A DNA stretch of 64,000 nt. Source: Oscheius onirici (lineage: Eukaryota; Nematoda; Chromadorea; Rhabditida; Rhabditidae). Made by a program: the position numbers and the translations under genes. Within the stretch, counting starts at the first letter, position 1; the number at the start of each line of letters is the position of its first letter. The stretch covers positions 7,886,398 through 7,950,397 of the forward strand of contig OW051469.1 of the NCBI GenBank assembly GCA_932521025.1, in the 5' to 3' direction. Under the pieces are notes generated by a model that had not been told where the DNA came from, made no database searches, and saw only the letters and a list, made by a program, of their open reading frames with translations. Positions 12,801 to 24,932 of the stretch are shown piece after piece.

Positions 12801-15800
12801 CTCCGTTCCACTTTTTGGGCTAATTTTGGATCAGTTCTACAACTTTGTAAGCCATTGCTCAGCGAGTACAGCTAGCCTACAACGGCGGAATTTTTTTTTC
12901 TTGTACTTGTGTATATGTTCACCCATTTTTTTTACTAATTCTTCTGACCGTTTGAATCTTATTCGCTGGCTGGCAAATTCAAATTTTTGAGGGCTCTTAT
13001 GGTCCGCTGACTGAACAAATTACAGACTAATGGAGCTCTCTGCAATCAGTCTTTGAAGATCTCTATCAAAGAGCCACAAGTACAATTTAAATTCTTCTGG
13101 ACCTCCTCATAAAAATATTTACAGTATCCACATGTCTACTCAGACTGGCTGCGTAACAAGTACAATCCCGAAATGCTTTCCTCCGCGACCGTTAGCTTAT
13201 CCGTTTCAAGTGACTAAGCCTTCACTAACTACTGTACCCTCGTTTTCAAATATATTTCTGAAAATGCTGACGAATCGCTCTTGCAATGGCTTTAAAACTG
13301 AAAACAATCTCTGTTGATCCAAGAAGTGCAAACGGTTCTCCTTCGCTGATCTGATTAGATGCAGCCAAATCTGAGAATGTTTTTTTGTCAAGGGGTCTAC
13401 GTAATTTAGGTGGAAGACAGGTCATTTCCGTGATCTTTTCTGCTCTCCCATTCTCATCGAGACGTATCTCAATTGTCAGGCGTCAATGACAGGACACTCT
13501 CGTTTCCGGGAGGAAGGAGAGCAGACCGAAAATTGGGACTAAAAGGCGAGGGGAAGGTACAGGGATTGGATAAAATGATACCAATGGTTTCTTCAATCAA
13601 AACCTTTGCAGTAATTTTGTTTTCAGACTGGCAAACTGTCGTGCCCGGATCCGGTCCGGTTCGATCCCCTCCCCGTAGATCAATTTTAGGTAAATACCTT
13701 ACAGTAATCTGGAGAAAACAAAAGTTGCAGTAATCCAAACATATCCTAAAGGACCCAGCTCTTGGCCCGGCATAAGAAGTCGTTCATTCAAAACCACCTT
13801 CCCAGTTTTCACAAGTCACTTCTCCTTACCTCTGGCGTTTTCCCAGAGTCTCCAATTCTTAAAAAAGATGATAGTAATCGTTGAAGCTTCTGCTAATCGT
13901 CTTTAGGTTGTTATGAAATGTCCTCATAATTGAGTTAGACCCTCGCTCCGCTGTTTTGCCAATTCGGGACAATTCTTGTCATAAAACGAGGGAAAGTAAG
14001 TACTTTGACTGGGTGTTTGTTCGTTTAAAGAAGACCTGTGCTCCCCCGTTACGAAAGCTTATTTACACTTTTTTTATCACATCAGAATTATGTAAATTCG
14101 CCCTCTCAGTTTCATTCAGGGGCTTCTAATCCCATTAAGAGTAACAAACAGAGTTTTGCAACTAAATATTGAAAGTGGGGACTCTTTCCGAAATTGCTGC
14201 TTATTCGGTAAGAAGTTTTATCACCGAGATTTTGCCGAAATTTTGGATAAACTCAGTGAAGAAAACAAGTGTTTAATGAATTAGCCGCGGTAGGAAGATT
14301 TCTTGGAATTTGATGTCTAGACCCGAATTTTGCAGCGAAATTGAGGGACAGAGAGACAGTAATTTCCTTCCTGTCTCTCACCCAAAACATTCTATTTCGC
14401 GACTGTCATCTGACTAGTTAAACTGGTTAGACCCCACGTGCGCATAGAGTGCACGTTGTTTATCCTCCAGAAGCTGTCACTTCCAGGGTCCAGTCGAATA
14501 ATAATTTCCCGATCAAGACAAGGACACGCTTCGAAGTGTAAGCAGAGAACAGCCACAGCGAGGGGCTTCCCCAGCGTACAGACCTATCAAATTTAGAACA
14601 TTTTTCTGTTGTGCTTGCTATTGGGCTTCATTTGTCCAGCGGAGACGTCAAAGTGTAAATCCTTACGAGAATGAACTTTGGGAACTATTGCGACCAGAAA
14701 TTTTAGCTATCGCCGGATACGAAAACAAGATTATGGTCGGAATCGATTACAGTACAGTCTCTTGGTTCGAGCCGGATTTGTTTAAAGTCTTGTGATACTT
14801 TGATTGCACTGTTGTCGGAATCAGTCACAGGATCCTCTTTTATAAGCCGGAATGCGATAGCGAAGGCGGCTTTGTTTCGAGCTTTGAAATGTTTTGATAC
14901 ATTTGAATTGATCCTATCGGCTTATAAAGCATCAAAACAATGACTTGTCTCTCAAAAAAAAATTCTGGGGACTGGAACAGTTGACGCCACGATATTGCTG
15001 CCTAAAAATGACCTCCACTATGCTTATCCTAAATTTATATTCTACTACTTTAATTTAAAGAGAAGCTTCCAAAAAGAGTTAGGTGCTTTACAAGAGCTTG
15101 GCACATAAAAATGCGCAAATTTGCCCGTAAACCGCGAAATTAAAAACGCTGCAGAGGGCACACAAAATTCATTCGGTAGCTGAAAATCTAGCTAGTACCA
15201 TTATTTTCGATCCTCTATCGAATGACATCGAGCTCATCTTGATATCCCACATCCGACTGAAAACATTCCCTTGTTAGTTGTGGAAGCTTACGAAAGTGGA
15301 GTTTAACTGGCTTCACAATAAAGTTTCTTCCCGACACAAGCTGGGGTTCCGAAGAAAGTTGTTATAGGTAAAATTACGTTCTGAAGATGGCAAGTCTTTT
15401 ATGGAACGCCTTTACACACCGACTTTACCGTATCACAATTTGATCTAATAATTTTACACATTATGGTTAGCTGACCAAGCGTTCTGTTGTTTTCTACTGA
15501 CTATGCTCTTACGAATAAGTCGACTATTAACCCTGTTGTGTCTGTCAATTTCTTGCTCTTCGATGGCTACTTATCGGCTTTTTCAAAAGTCCTTTTCGTA
15601 TAACAAGATACATGATTTTTAAAGTCTCAACGTTCAGAGGCCTTCCCTTCGCTGCACTTGTCAATTTGAGGGGAATCCCCATCTCGTTTTGTAATAAGGC
15701 CGATGTGTGCAATTTTCGAAGCCCCCATTAGATGAACATGAGGATAAATTTCGGGGGAATCCTACAAGTTCGCCAACGCGATCGGTGTCACTGAACTTTT

Positions 15801-18758
15801 ATTATTTTGAATTGGGAGAACTCTGAAAACATCTGTTACAGTTTTATTCAGTCAAAGTTATTGCCTAGTAAATATCAAATCTTTCCTGAACCTGAGACTT
15901 CGAAAGCCTTGGATTTCACTCGACTTCGAAGCTGAAAAATATTCTCTGGGATGTTTTTCAGAAACGAGAAGGATAAAAGAATCGAGAAGAGGAGCCATGT
16001 TCTGAACAGCCGTGAATCTACTTTTGAGGAACCGTACTTCGAACAAAACTACTGTTCTAGTTCAAATGTATTGCCAAGTACAGTTTGGGTTGACTATCCG
16101 TGAACCAGACTACCAGTTTGTTGTTGCGTAAAAGTCTCTCTATGTCACAACCACCTTCAGACACCACACATAAGCTGCACTAAGCTTTTCCAGAGAGGAA
16201 CACTGTCCTCGCTGGTTCCGTCACGGTTTCATCCGCTTTACTCACAGCTAATCTTAGATTTGAGAGAAGGATGTAACAGGATCTAAATTGGAACTTTGAA
16301 GCTTACGAAGGGCCAAAACATAGACTTATCCAATCTAGGGGAACATGAGGAAAATATTTATTTAAAAAAGTGCTATGTCTCTCAGGTTCTTTACCAGATC
16401 GCTCTGCAGCTAACAAACAGCAATGAACGAATGTTTCCAATACACTTTTACTGCACTTTTCCTACTAACACTAGTTTATATCTGAAAATAATAAAAAAAA
16501 ACTCTCGTGTTATTTCTAAAGTCAAGTCTATTTGTTTTATCGTCGTATTTAACATGATCCACGCGTTGGTTCAGTAAATTACCACTGTGTTATTTTGTTC
16601 AAGTATATGGCTTGATGTTGGCAACATTTGTCTTATTAGATTTGCCAGGTGAACTATAAATGCGAAACCAAGAATCCGTTTGGTTTAGATCAAGAGTCGC
16701 ATGACAGAAAAGCTATTATTGTCTTGCTGAAAAAGACACACGAAGCCCTTTCTTTTTACATCCACAGACTGTTGTAAAGATGACAGAGAACAAGTAGTCA
16801 CGTTATAAACTACAAACTTCTCGAATCTCGCGTAAACATGAGAACGGTTGGTGTGAAATTTGAACACGGGGTCACGCCGAGAGTACATTCGGACTCGTAA
16901 ACATACGAGTAAATAGGGAACGAGAAAGAGTGTATAGGTGTGAAAAAAATGTTGAAGAAGAAAGATTTGACTGGTACACACGAAGATTCCAATTTACCAA
17001 AATGAACCTGATCCAGGCAAAACAAACTTGATCTAAGCTCTAAAAGGAAGCAAGAAGCTAGGAAAATACAGAGAATGTTCCAGAAGACGGAAAAACTCGA
17101 ATCAAAAGAAAAACTGAGAACAAATCTTTCTGTCACCTGGGAGGTCTGTTCTACGAACGGAGTTCTGATTATTTGATTGTGAGCTGGTAAACATGCCTTA
17201 TTTACAGGGAAAATGAACAAGAAGTTTGATTATATGAAGGTAGAAAACTTTGTGTTTATACGGTGGCCAAAACTTGAGGAATGTTTCCGGAACAAGAAGA
17301 TAGTGACCACAATATAACAGTGATAAACAATCTCTCTGAAATTACTGTTTTTTCCAGCTTAATAATTTGGTTCGAAAAAGTACCCCAGGAACCAGGACTT
17401 TCAAGCTGTTTGAGCTCCGTTACAAGTGGTTCCTAATCTCTCGTCTCCCTTTGACTTATTCTGAACTTTCTCGCCTGAGCTCACTCTCTCACTCCAAAAA
17501 AAGAGCCGAACATGTCACCTTTGCGCCGAACTGATGAATAAGTGAGGACGGAAAGGCTGCGAAAAAGCCCCGTCCGCAACATTTCAGAACATACTTTTCG
17601 AGGCACGAAAAAGCGAGGGACGAATGTTTAATGACGGTCAGAATAAGTAACTGTTTCTCTTCAGAGTTTCGGGAATTTCAGAGATTTCGTTGTTTCTATT
17701 ATATTCCAGACCATGAATGTGAGGCTAGAAAATCCAAGTTCACTTCCTGATTTGTGCAGTCCTCACCATTGCAAACATGTTTACACTTTTCCAATTCAGA
17801 AGTGTGAGAAACTCGATCAAAGGCTGCCCGTTCCCAAAATACACTTGCCAAGAACTCTCGAACTCCGTCGTCTGGGAATCTGATCTGCATGCCCTTCTTG
17901 TGAAGAAAATAAAAAGCTTGCAATTGATGAATGGCTCAAAATGACCTAGAACGTCTGGAAAGCTTGCCAATAAGAGACTGATCTCCTGCTTTTTCGGATA
18001 AGAGATTGAAGAACGTACTGCTTCCTATATAACAGGAAGGGCTGGAAGGGACAGAAAGTGAGAAAACGACGATCGTAAACGCTAATGCCTTACAGATGCT
18101 TCCAAAAATAGGAAATGGAACCGAGTTCCGCTAAGGAATTACCGGAACAACAACTTCTGACTTTTGTGGAAGAGAGAACTGATCCGAAGATATAACCTGG
18201 GAGAAGTAGGGACGAATGAAATAAGAACAGAGAGCAGCCTCTTTGTGTCTCGCAGTTCGTTGTCTACATGAAGAGTCTCTTCGAACTGAGAAGAATAACA
18301 ATGACCATACTTACAGGATCTATTTTTGTTCCAAGTTTACCTCATCCTGCCGTACCCTCAAGAAAACATGACTCTCAGGACATTCAAAGCATACAATGTG
18401 CATGTTGTTGTGCCAACAGTTAGACAGCCATGTTGTTGTGGTATCTTGTTTTTGACCCGTAAACTTCAAGAGCTATTCGAGACTTGTTTAGAGGCTCTTT
18501 CCAACTCTCTCGTGAAGACTGGTGCATCAGCGATGAGTCTTGTTGTTCGGAAAAGAGTGTCGGAAATAGAAAAAAAGATGACTGTTCCTGAACTGAATGC
18601 ATGATATTGTTATATGACACCACTTTTCCCGCAGAAAACATTTCTATTTTTTGTTAAAAGACGATGTAAGTAAGCTGCAATAAAAGGCTTGGCTTTTCTC
18701 CAAAAAGCATAAAGACAGGTCGCGCGTCTAGGATTATCAGAAGCTTTTAATACAGTTC
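9813..18758. other. Long gene-poor stretch upstream of the insulin-like gene
   Basis: About 9 kb without a gene I can support. It includes the 5' flank of the insulin-like gene. Several 60-136 codon ORFs exist (for example minus 16810-17220 and minus 12583-12795), but none shows a domain, a conserved motif or a consistent splice pattern. One short coding-like segment at 14640-14795 is listed separately. The B-box-like GGTTCGAATCC near 12371 has no matching A box or stems. Confidence 0.45.
14640..14795 (+). pseudogene. Short coding-like segment after a splice acceptor; possible decayed exon
   Basis: An open frame of 51 codons follows an acceptor (ttgtccag) and reads like protein (for example NPYENELWELLRPEILAIAG), ending at TGA. 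After the stop both the same frame and a +1 frame stay open for roughly 30-50 codons, which suggests an indel in an old exon. I recognise no family and found no intact flanking exons. It may be chance. Confidence 0.2.
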
Positions 18759-19621
18759 ATGTTCGACCAGATTCCTTCGGAACTCTGTCTTCTCATTTGT
18801 CAAAAGGTTAGTTTCGAGTTTCTTCTCTTACCACTTTGACGTAGATGCATTTACAATCTGTTGCAAAAATGTTCCGAACGGAAAAGCACACCAACTCTCT
18901 ACTATTGGCTAATTCCAAACTAGCCAAGATCAGCGTTCCCGGATATCTGGAAATTGTCTTCTACAACAATGTGGTAAGTGTTTGTTTCTTTAAAAAATCA
19001 GTACTTTTCGTTGTGTAATCTGTCTCTTTGTTCACGTTAGTCTATCCAGTCCGCGTTAACTTAGCTCTGAACCCATTCAGAATTTGCTGCAAGATTCTGT
19101 GATATGCCATACTAGAATTAGAAATCTAGGCTCACCACCTTCTTCGGTGTGTCTGTCCCTATCGGCTATTGCCACAGTATGAGCAAACATTGTTTATAAC
19201 ACGAGGCACTGACTTCAAATCTCTAGGCAGAACTGAACTTACTCAGTTTACTCCAACGAACAGGAACAGAGTCGACAACAGATACAATTGTACGTTCTAG
19301 GTGTATGTGTCCCATGGTCTGGTAGGAAAGAAAGCTGTACCAGTCCAGATTCCAAGACAAAACTATGAAGTGAGGATACCGAAAATCCTGGAAGATGTGA
19401 GACTCTTCAAAATCCAAATACTATTCTTTGTCAACAAGGTCAGAGTCCCTGCTTCTGGTAGTATACTCTCTCTTTAGAGTACCAAAAAGGTAACGGAAGA
19501 AACTGAGAGATTCTCAAGACTGGCTGAAGAGACAAGTCTCCGCTGCGAAATGCTTGTGACGACAGAAGATGTCCTAAAGCAATATGTTCAGTTCGACAAA
19601 CTTGTTCTTCTAGAGCAATAA
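18759..19621 (+). CDS. Short F-box-like protein
   Basis: Four exons (18759-18806, 18845-18973, 19301-19438, 19478-19621) join in phase 0 throughout to give 152 aa. The N-terminus MFDQIPSELCLLICQKMHLQ followed by SVAKMFRTEKHTNSLL resembles the L-P-x-E-L start and helical body of an F-box. The rest (NYEVRIPKILEDVRLFKI and so on) matches no domain I know. Nematodes carry hundreds of F-box genes of this form, which act as substrate adaptors of SCF ubiquitin ligases; that role is inferred here. The first intron is only 38 bp. A second, longer F-box gene lies 3.7 kb downstream. The F-box match is moderate, so it could be an orphan gene. Confidence 0.6.
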
Positions 19622-19674
19622 AACCATTCTTTATCTGCTGATATCGATTTGTCCTGGATCGGCCCTATAAAAGC

Positions 19675-19681
19675 GCGGCTA
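19675..19681 (+). promoter_or_regulatory. TATA box, probably for the FR47-like gene
   Basis: TATAAAA in the context ccctataaaagcgcgg lies about 410 bp before the FR47-like start codon. That gene begins right after a ttttag acceptor, so the stretch between would be an outron removed by SL trans-splicing. The link is inferred from position. Confidence 0.3.
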
Positions 19682-20090
19682 TCAGCAAACACACCGCGTT
19701 GATAGGGGGAGTAGGCAAGCGCATCGCAACTGGACTGGAAACGTTTCGAAACTGCAGGAAAATGTTCATTTTCGAAACTATTCGAAAATACTTGGCTAAA
19801 ACTGCTGCTGCCATTTGAAAAGTGTTTAAAAGACTTTTTTCTTGTGCAGTAACTTGTTTTAAAAACCTAAACCCTGCGATTTAGGCGGCTACTAAAAAGT
19901 TGCGTCGAAAGCGACATTTAGCAGCTTCGTTGTATCCTACAAAGTTGTAGTTCTACAATTTTACAAAGCATTAGCCAAAAAGTTGTCTCTAGCCAGACGC
20001 CTTAAACTTTCCTGAAAAGTGGAGTGCATGACTTTTGTGAAGAAGCACAGCTTTTCCAGCTTGTAAGGTATATAAATGATACAATTTTAG

Positions 20091-21108
20091 ATGTTCTGTC
20101 AGCTGAAATGTACTCCTAAACTGGTAGGAAGATTTGGCAGGAACATTCCAGAGTTCTCTGCTCCGATCTTTTTCGAATATGAGCAACGTCTGCCTCTCAC
20201 GAAGTTTGAGCTCTACTCGTACAAGAAGACTGGAACAGAATATTTTTATGGCTACAGGATCCAGAAAGGACTAATGAACGAGGTTGTTGCCACCTGTCTG
20301 GTAAGAATTTAAATTTATACTTATGGCAAACTTAGGGAGCCTTCGATCAGAGTCATTTCCTTGAAGGATTCGACTTGTTTTCGACGAAAGTCGGCTTGCT
20401 CTCTAGCGAGAAAAAGTTCCTCTTCGGTGGAGATGAGCACTTTGTCGAAGCTGTGAGTTCTCCTTCCCGGAGTCCTAAAACCAAAAGTATCTAGGTAAAA
20501 ATCGTGCTCAAAGAGAGAAAGTTCTCATATGATGGGACAAAGGATTTTACCTATTTCATATCGGAGGAACAGGAGGAAATTCTATTGAATTCTGAACCGA
20601 AACCTTTGCCAGAAGGATATACGTTGGGTAAGCTGGAAAATAGAGAGAGAGACAGGCCCAGAAGTTAAGGTTCTTCCACAGCCGAAGATGCACACATTAT
20701 AACAGAAACGTGGAAGTGGAACTCTCCAGGAGAAGAAGACCATACCCGCCAAAAACTGTCAGCGTTCCCCAGCTCATGTATCCGATACCAGGGAGCTCCA
20801 GTTGCCTTCGAAATGGTTCATCCCAACGGAATGCTCAATCATCTCTACGTGCTGGAAGAACACCGAGGAAAAGGTTTGGGTCATATTGTGGAGCAAGATT
20901 TGTGCAGGAAGATGATCAGGTTAGACTTTGATAGTTTGGAAAAACATTCTATTTCAGAGAAAAGTATGCTGTATACAAAAACATCGAAGAAGAGAATGTC
21001 TCTGTAATCAAGCAGACAACGGCTTCTCCATTTTGGACTCTAAAAACTGGAGAAGACGGCACTCCAGTCTACCGTTTCTTTATGTGTGTCTGTCCGCCAG
21101 AGGACTGA
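20091..21108 (+). CDS. FR47/GLYAT-like GNAT N-acyltransferase
   Basis: Five exons (20091-20300, 20336-20452, 20495-20627, 20682-20919, 20958-21108) give 282 aa. The ATG directly follows acaattttag, as at an SL trans-splice site, which decides the start. The C-terminal half carries the GNAT acyl-CoA-binding loop EEHRGKGLGHIVEQDLC (R-G-K-G-L-G), preceded by FEMVHPNGMLNHLYVLEEH. This arrangement is characteristic of the FR47/glycine N-acyltransferase-like family that is expanded in nematodes. The N-terminal half is the usual divergent GNAT-like region. The likely reaction is acyl transfer from acyl-CoA to an amine such as an amino acid or xenobiotic; the substrate is unknown. An AATAAA lies directly at the stop codon. 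Confidence 0.82.
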
Positions 21109-21370
21109 AATAAAAAAGTTTTTGTTTTCCGTTTTTAAGATAGAAAAAGTTTTCAGGAGCGAGGCTGCTGAGTATGGGACTACTTTTTAGCCTGTAACTT
21201 TTTATATTCCTGGTTTGAAAAAAAAACTTTCGTTCACCGATCGCGCTGCTGCTGTAACCGCAAAACCATTCAGTCTTTCACCTTGATTCATACATATTTT
21301 ATTGGAACAATTGCATTGAATCGTGTGTCTTTATAAGAAGCCCAGTAGCCCTCTCGAGCAGTGATTTACC

Positions 21371-21663
21371 ATGAAGCTGCTCGTCTCTCTCCTAGTTGGC
21401 TCAACAACAGCTTGGGAAGCTACTCTTTTCATGTACACCAACTAAACCGGCCCAAGTATTCACTATAATAGTGAGGGGTGTATTAATTTAACCCTAGATT
21501 GGTATGCTCTTACCGAATCTAGGGTGCGTTGAAGGGTATTCGGTTCAATGAAAAAAATTCAGGAGAAAGATTGCCAAGGCCAAGAAGATCTAGGAAATGT
21601 TGCTAGAATCTACCCAGGATCAGAATGCCATTGGTATCTCGGAGAATGTGGCATGAACAACAA
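21371..21663 (+). CDS. Small secreted Cys-containing peptide, exon junction unresolved
   Basis: ATG at 21371 opens a signal-peptide-like exon (MKLLVSLLVGSTTAWEATLF), with a TATA-like tttataag about 40 bp upstream. A second exon starts after an acceptor near 21562 and reads EKDCQGQEDLGNVARIYPGS, then CHWYLGECGMNNKI and stop. It has three Cys and no other hydrophobic stretch. The obvious donor (gtacac) is in the wrong phase for this exon, so a small exon, another donor or a mutation is missing. The family is unknown. A short hairpin (CCCTAGATT-type arms) lies in the presumed intron. Confidence 0.4.
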
Positions 21664-21837
21664 AATATAGTCCATCGGTCCCTGCTCTTAATTGTAAGGA
21701 AGGACCCTTTTAAAACTTTTTCCTCTTTTTATAATAAAAGTGTACAAGCTGCCGGGACGACGGTATGGGAGAGCGAAGAAAACATGAAAATTTTCATTTA
21801 TTTTCCTTACTTACTCTGTATTCATCTTATGTTTTAC

Positions 21838-21910
21838 TTCTCAGCTGTCCGTGAAAAACGTTGCGGCGGGATCGAACCCGAGACGTTTTCACTCCCGCTA
21901 AATGCCACTT
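21838..21910 (-). other. tRNA-like sequence (B box with 3' stem), pseudogene or tRNA-derived repeat
   Basis: On the minus strand GGCAAAGTGG (A-box-like) is followed about 30 bases later by a perfect B box CGGGTTCGATCCCG, then CCGCAAC and a T run (Pol III stop). The T stem is intact. The 3' acceptor strand has no matching 5' strand, so it is not a working tRNA. It resembles a serine- or leucine-type tRNA relic, or the head of a SINE. Confidence 0.4.
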
Positions 21911-22144
21911 TGCCATGGATGTAAGTTGGAAAAATAGCTCATGGCAGTTTGGTCCCATCCTCACTCTTGTAGCAATTTGAAGAACACCGACGAAACACCA
22001 AAACACCTCTTTCAACAAGTTTCCTATGTGGAAAGAGGGATCAACCAGCGCACAATTTTGCCTCCTGGGTCACGGCTGAAACAGCTATATAGTTGGAAGG
22101 CAAAACTTGTGGCACTGGAAGAACCAGAAAATACCGTCCGGACA

Positions 22145-22925
22145 ATAAATACTGAGCCTTTTGCTCATAACTTTTTTCTGAATGAGAGATCGAAAATCGG
22201 CTTCCTGCGCTCCACTTCTCTACGTCTGGGCTATATATATTGTCCCAAAAAATCAGACCTCTAGGTGATTTCTACGAGTTTTGGCAGCGCTTTGACCGCA
22301 AACACTTTTTTGACCCCTCCACCTGCCTTCCTGGATAAAGGAACTGAGCTATTGGCGCTATATGCACACTAGTAGTGCCAATTACCACGCCAACTTTCAG
22401 ACCGAACCATTCGGCTGTTCTTGAGAAATGTGTTCCGCAAACTCTGATTTTGACCCAACTTTACCTCGTCATATCTCTGTGATTTCTCAGCCTTTTTCAA
22501 ATTTTCAAATTGGGTTGAAAAGCCCTTTATCTGATCTAAATAGTCACAGAACATACCAAACCGAAATCTGCTGTTTTCACTGAGTACCGATGTCGCAAAC
22601 TTATGGTCTCATTTGCACATTTCACTTTTCTCAAGAATGGCCGAACGGCTTAGTCTGAAACTTGGCGCGGTAATTGGTATCACCTAAGTGCATGAGGTGC
22701 ACAGTGAATTGGGTTAATTCCTTTATCTAGGAAGGCTGAGATATAGGAAGAGATCCATAAAGTTCACTGATCAAAAACTCTGCCAATAATCGCAGAAATC
22801 ACCTTGAGGTCTGATTTTTTTGGCCCAACGTAGCCCAGACGTAGTGAAGTGGAGCCCAGAAAGCCGATTGTCGACATCTCATTCAGAAAAAAAAGTTATG
22901 GCCGAAAGGGTCAATAATTATTATG
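22145..22925. repeat. Fold-back element with roughly 300-bp imperfect inverted arms
   Basis: The left arm (about 22145-22440) and the right arm (about 22610-22925) are reverse complements with scattered mismatches. Matching landmarks are aatcggctt...ctccactt and tacgtctgggc, aaaatcagacct with ggtgatttct, ccttcct-gataaagga, and ttcggc-ttcttgaga. Between them is a loop of about 170 bp with its own small hairpin (caaattttcaaattg). No ORF of note lies inside. It looks like a fold-back MITE and would form a long hairpin if transcribed. Confidence 0.75.
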
Positions 22926-22926
22926 T

Positions 22927-23197
22927 ACAAGGTTAGCAACGCCCTTCCAGGGCTCAAGTTTTCTTTCGTATTCAGCTGTTACTTCGTTCGTTCTGTCACA
23001 GTGCCACAGCCCTATTCCCCACCCATTCTTCCCTTGTCACTTCGTTCCAAACATACTATCCCAGTAAGCAGCTAACAAAGTTCGAGCACTTTCTTTTCCT
23101 ATCGCGACTTGTTAGAAACTAATTGTGGGCACAAAGCTCCCCTCCTTATCCTCAATAAAAGCTTCAGACATACTTGGGAACAAGTTAAAGTGAATTA
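22927..23197. repeat. Dispersed repeat 'acaagg', copy A
   Basis: It begins acaaggttagcaacgccc ttccagggct and ends with ctccttatcctcaat, aagcttcagaca and aagttaaagtgaatta. Both ends match copies B (60708) and C (61885), while the middle is shorter and diverged. It abuts the fold-back element directly. No terminal inverted repeats or ORF are visible; it may be a SINE-like or internally deleted element. Confidence 0.65.
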
Positions 23198-23295
23198 GTG
23201 TGTCTAAAATAGAGTTCGACAGGATGCAACTGATTTACTAGTCACTTGTCCCTCGTTGCACTGTAGCCGATAGCTGCTTTCTACTTGCTGTAAAC

Positions 23296-24644
23296 ATGTG
23301 CCTCGATCTTCTCGTCAATTTCCGGGCATCGGCTTGGACGCTTCACGGCTCCTGGAAAAGGTACGAACAATGTGGGAAGTATGCAATTCTTTTTACAGGC
23401 CCGTCGTTGTCGACTCGACCGATGGCAGTAGATCTACTCCCTCGAGCCTGGAGAGCCTCTCCCATGATTCGGGTCTGGAAACAGCCATAGAGCGCAAGTA
23501 CAAGATCGAGGAATTCGTAACTGTCCCGGATCGTCTCTTCGACTACGAGGCTGCGCGACTACCGGAGGAACTTCAGCATCTGGGTCCAGTCAACTTCCTC
23601 GAGGATCCGAACAAGCTGAGCATCGTCCATCTTCCCAAACACATTCTGGCCCAGGTCTGCGAGAATATAAATGCTCGGAAGTTCGGTCGTCTTGGTCAAA
23701 CGAGCAAGCTGATGCACTACCGCATGATGAAATTTGGTCAGTGTCGAGTGAGCAAGCATGGTGGTCGAGATTGAAGGACAGGATGACGACGGACGGCCAA
23801 TTCTGACATTCTACCCCAAATCGGCTACCAACTTGAGACTGAAGCAGGTGTACGTGGAGAATCTCTGGCTCATTATCAGTGTAAGTAATTTTTTTAGACA
23901 GAGAGACAGAGAGAACTGTTTTCAGGTCGATTCCGTTGCCAATCTGCCCTACGAACAGTTGTCCGACCTCATCTCAGACCGTCCCAACATCAATCATGTC
24001 CACGTGTTGATCGTCCTGCCTCCCGATATCGGAGAAGTGCCGTTCGACAACAGGGTAAAACTGGACCAACTGGACAACTTTCTGACGAAGGTCCGCGCCG
24101 AAACCTTCTCTATTCACCGCAAGCAGCTCAGGATAGATCGTGTTTGGCTCCACACCCATCCGGTCGAGATGCTCAACATGCCGTCAATCAAGAAGATGAG
24201 GAACGTCATAATGTGCTCCAACCGGAACAAAGATGTTCCGATGGACACGGTATTGCCACATCCGATCGCCGTCTACTCTGACGTCCCCAGTCTGCTGATC
24301 AAGAAGAATGTCAACATGATCTTGCGTGGACAGCACGACATCGTTCAGCAGACCTATCAGAAGCCTGCTTCGAGCTACAAGACGCTGAAAAAAAAATGTC
24401 CTCAAGATCTTGCTAGATTCTCCAAACTCGGACATTCTTCAACGTAAGCCCGGTATCCTCAGCGTCATCATCGCATCTGCTCCTACTCGACAAGAGCGAC
24501 TTCTATGCAAAACTTTTCGTGATCGATATCCAGAGCGCCGGAATCCTCGACTGGATAATCAAGAATTCCTGTATCTACATAAACTGCCCTGAATTCTCGG
24601 CTCACTATCTCATGGGAACCAAATGTTCCGAATACAGAGAATAA
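23296..24644 (+). pseudogene. F-box protein gene with three frame breaks
   Basis: Exon 1 (23296-23360) joins exon 2 (from 23399) through a 38-bp intron. A 45-bp intron lies at 23881-23925. The protein starts with a Ser-rich region, then an F-box-like helix set, NKLSIVHLPKHILAQVCENI and so on. A long C-terminal domain follows (LPYEQLSDLISDRPNINHVH, and FVIDIQSAGILDWIIK near the end). To keep it open, three frame changes are needed: at about 23737-23760, at an A9 run (24388-24396), and at 24444-24462. The first and third could be read as GT-AG introns of only 16 and 19 bp, which are unlikely lengths. Either it is a recent pseudogene or the sequence has indel errors. If intact it would be an SCF substrate adaptor. 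It is convergent with the phosphatase. Confidence 0.6.
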
Positions 24645-24932
24645 ACTTTTTATACAGTGTACCGGTGTTATTTTTTCTGTATATACTGCTCTAGTCTATC
24701 CTTAATCTCGACACGCGTATTTGAGGCCTTTCTGAACTCGTTTCAAAGGAAAATTTACACAAAATTTTCCATGCTTATCTTTGTTTACAATCAATATTCA
24801 TCCCATCGTCTTATTTCTTCGTCGTCGAAAGACTTGCCTTTTTCTGTCTGTTCGGTGGCGGGGAGAGTTTTGTCGGCGAGATTCTTTCTACGTTTAGAAT
24901 GTTCGGATTCTTCCGCTTTTTTACCGGGGACA

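Noticed and set aside
16810-17220. 136-codon minus-strand ORF rich in Phe and Ser
   Set aside because: Hydrophobic runs come from T-rich sequence; no receptor motif and no flanking exons were found.
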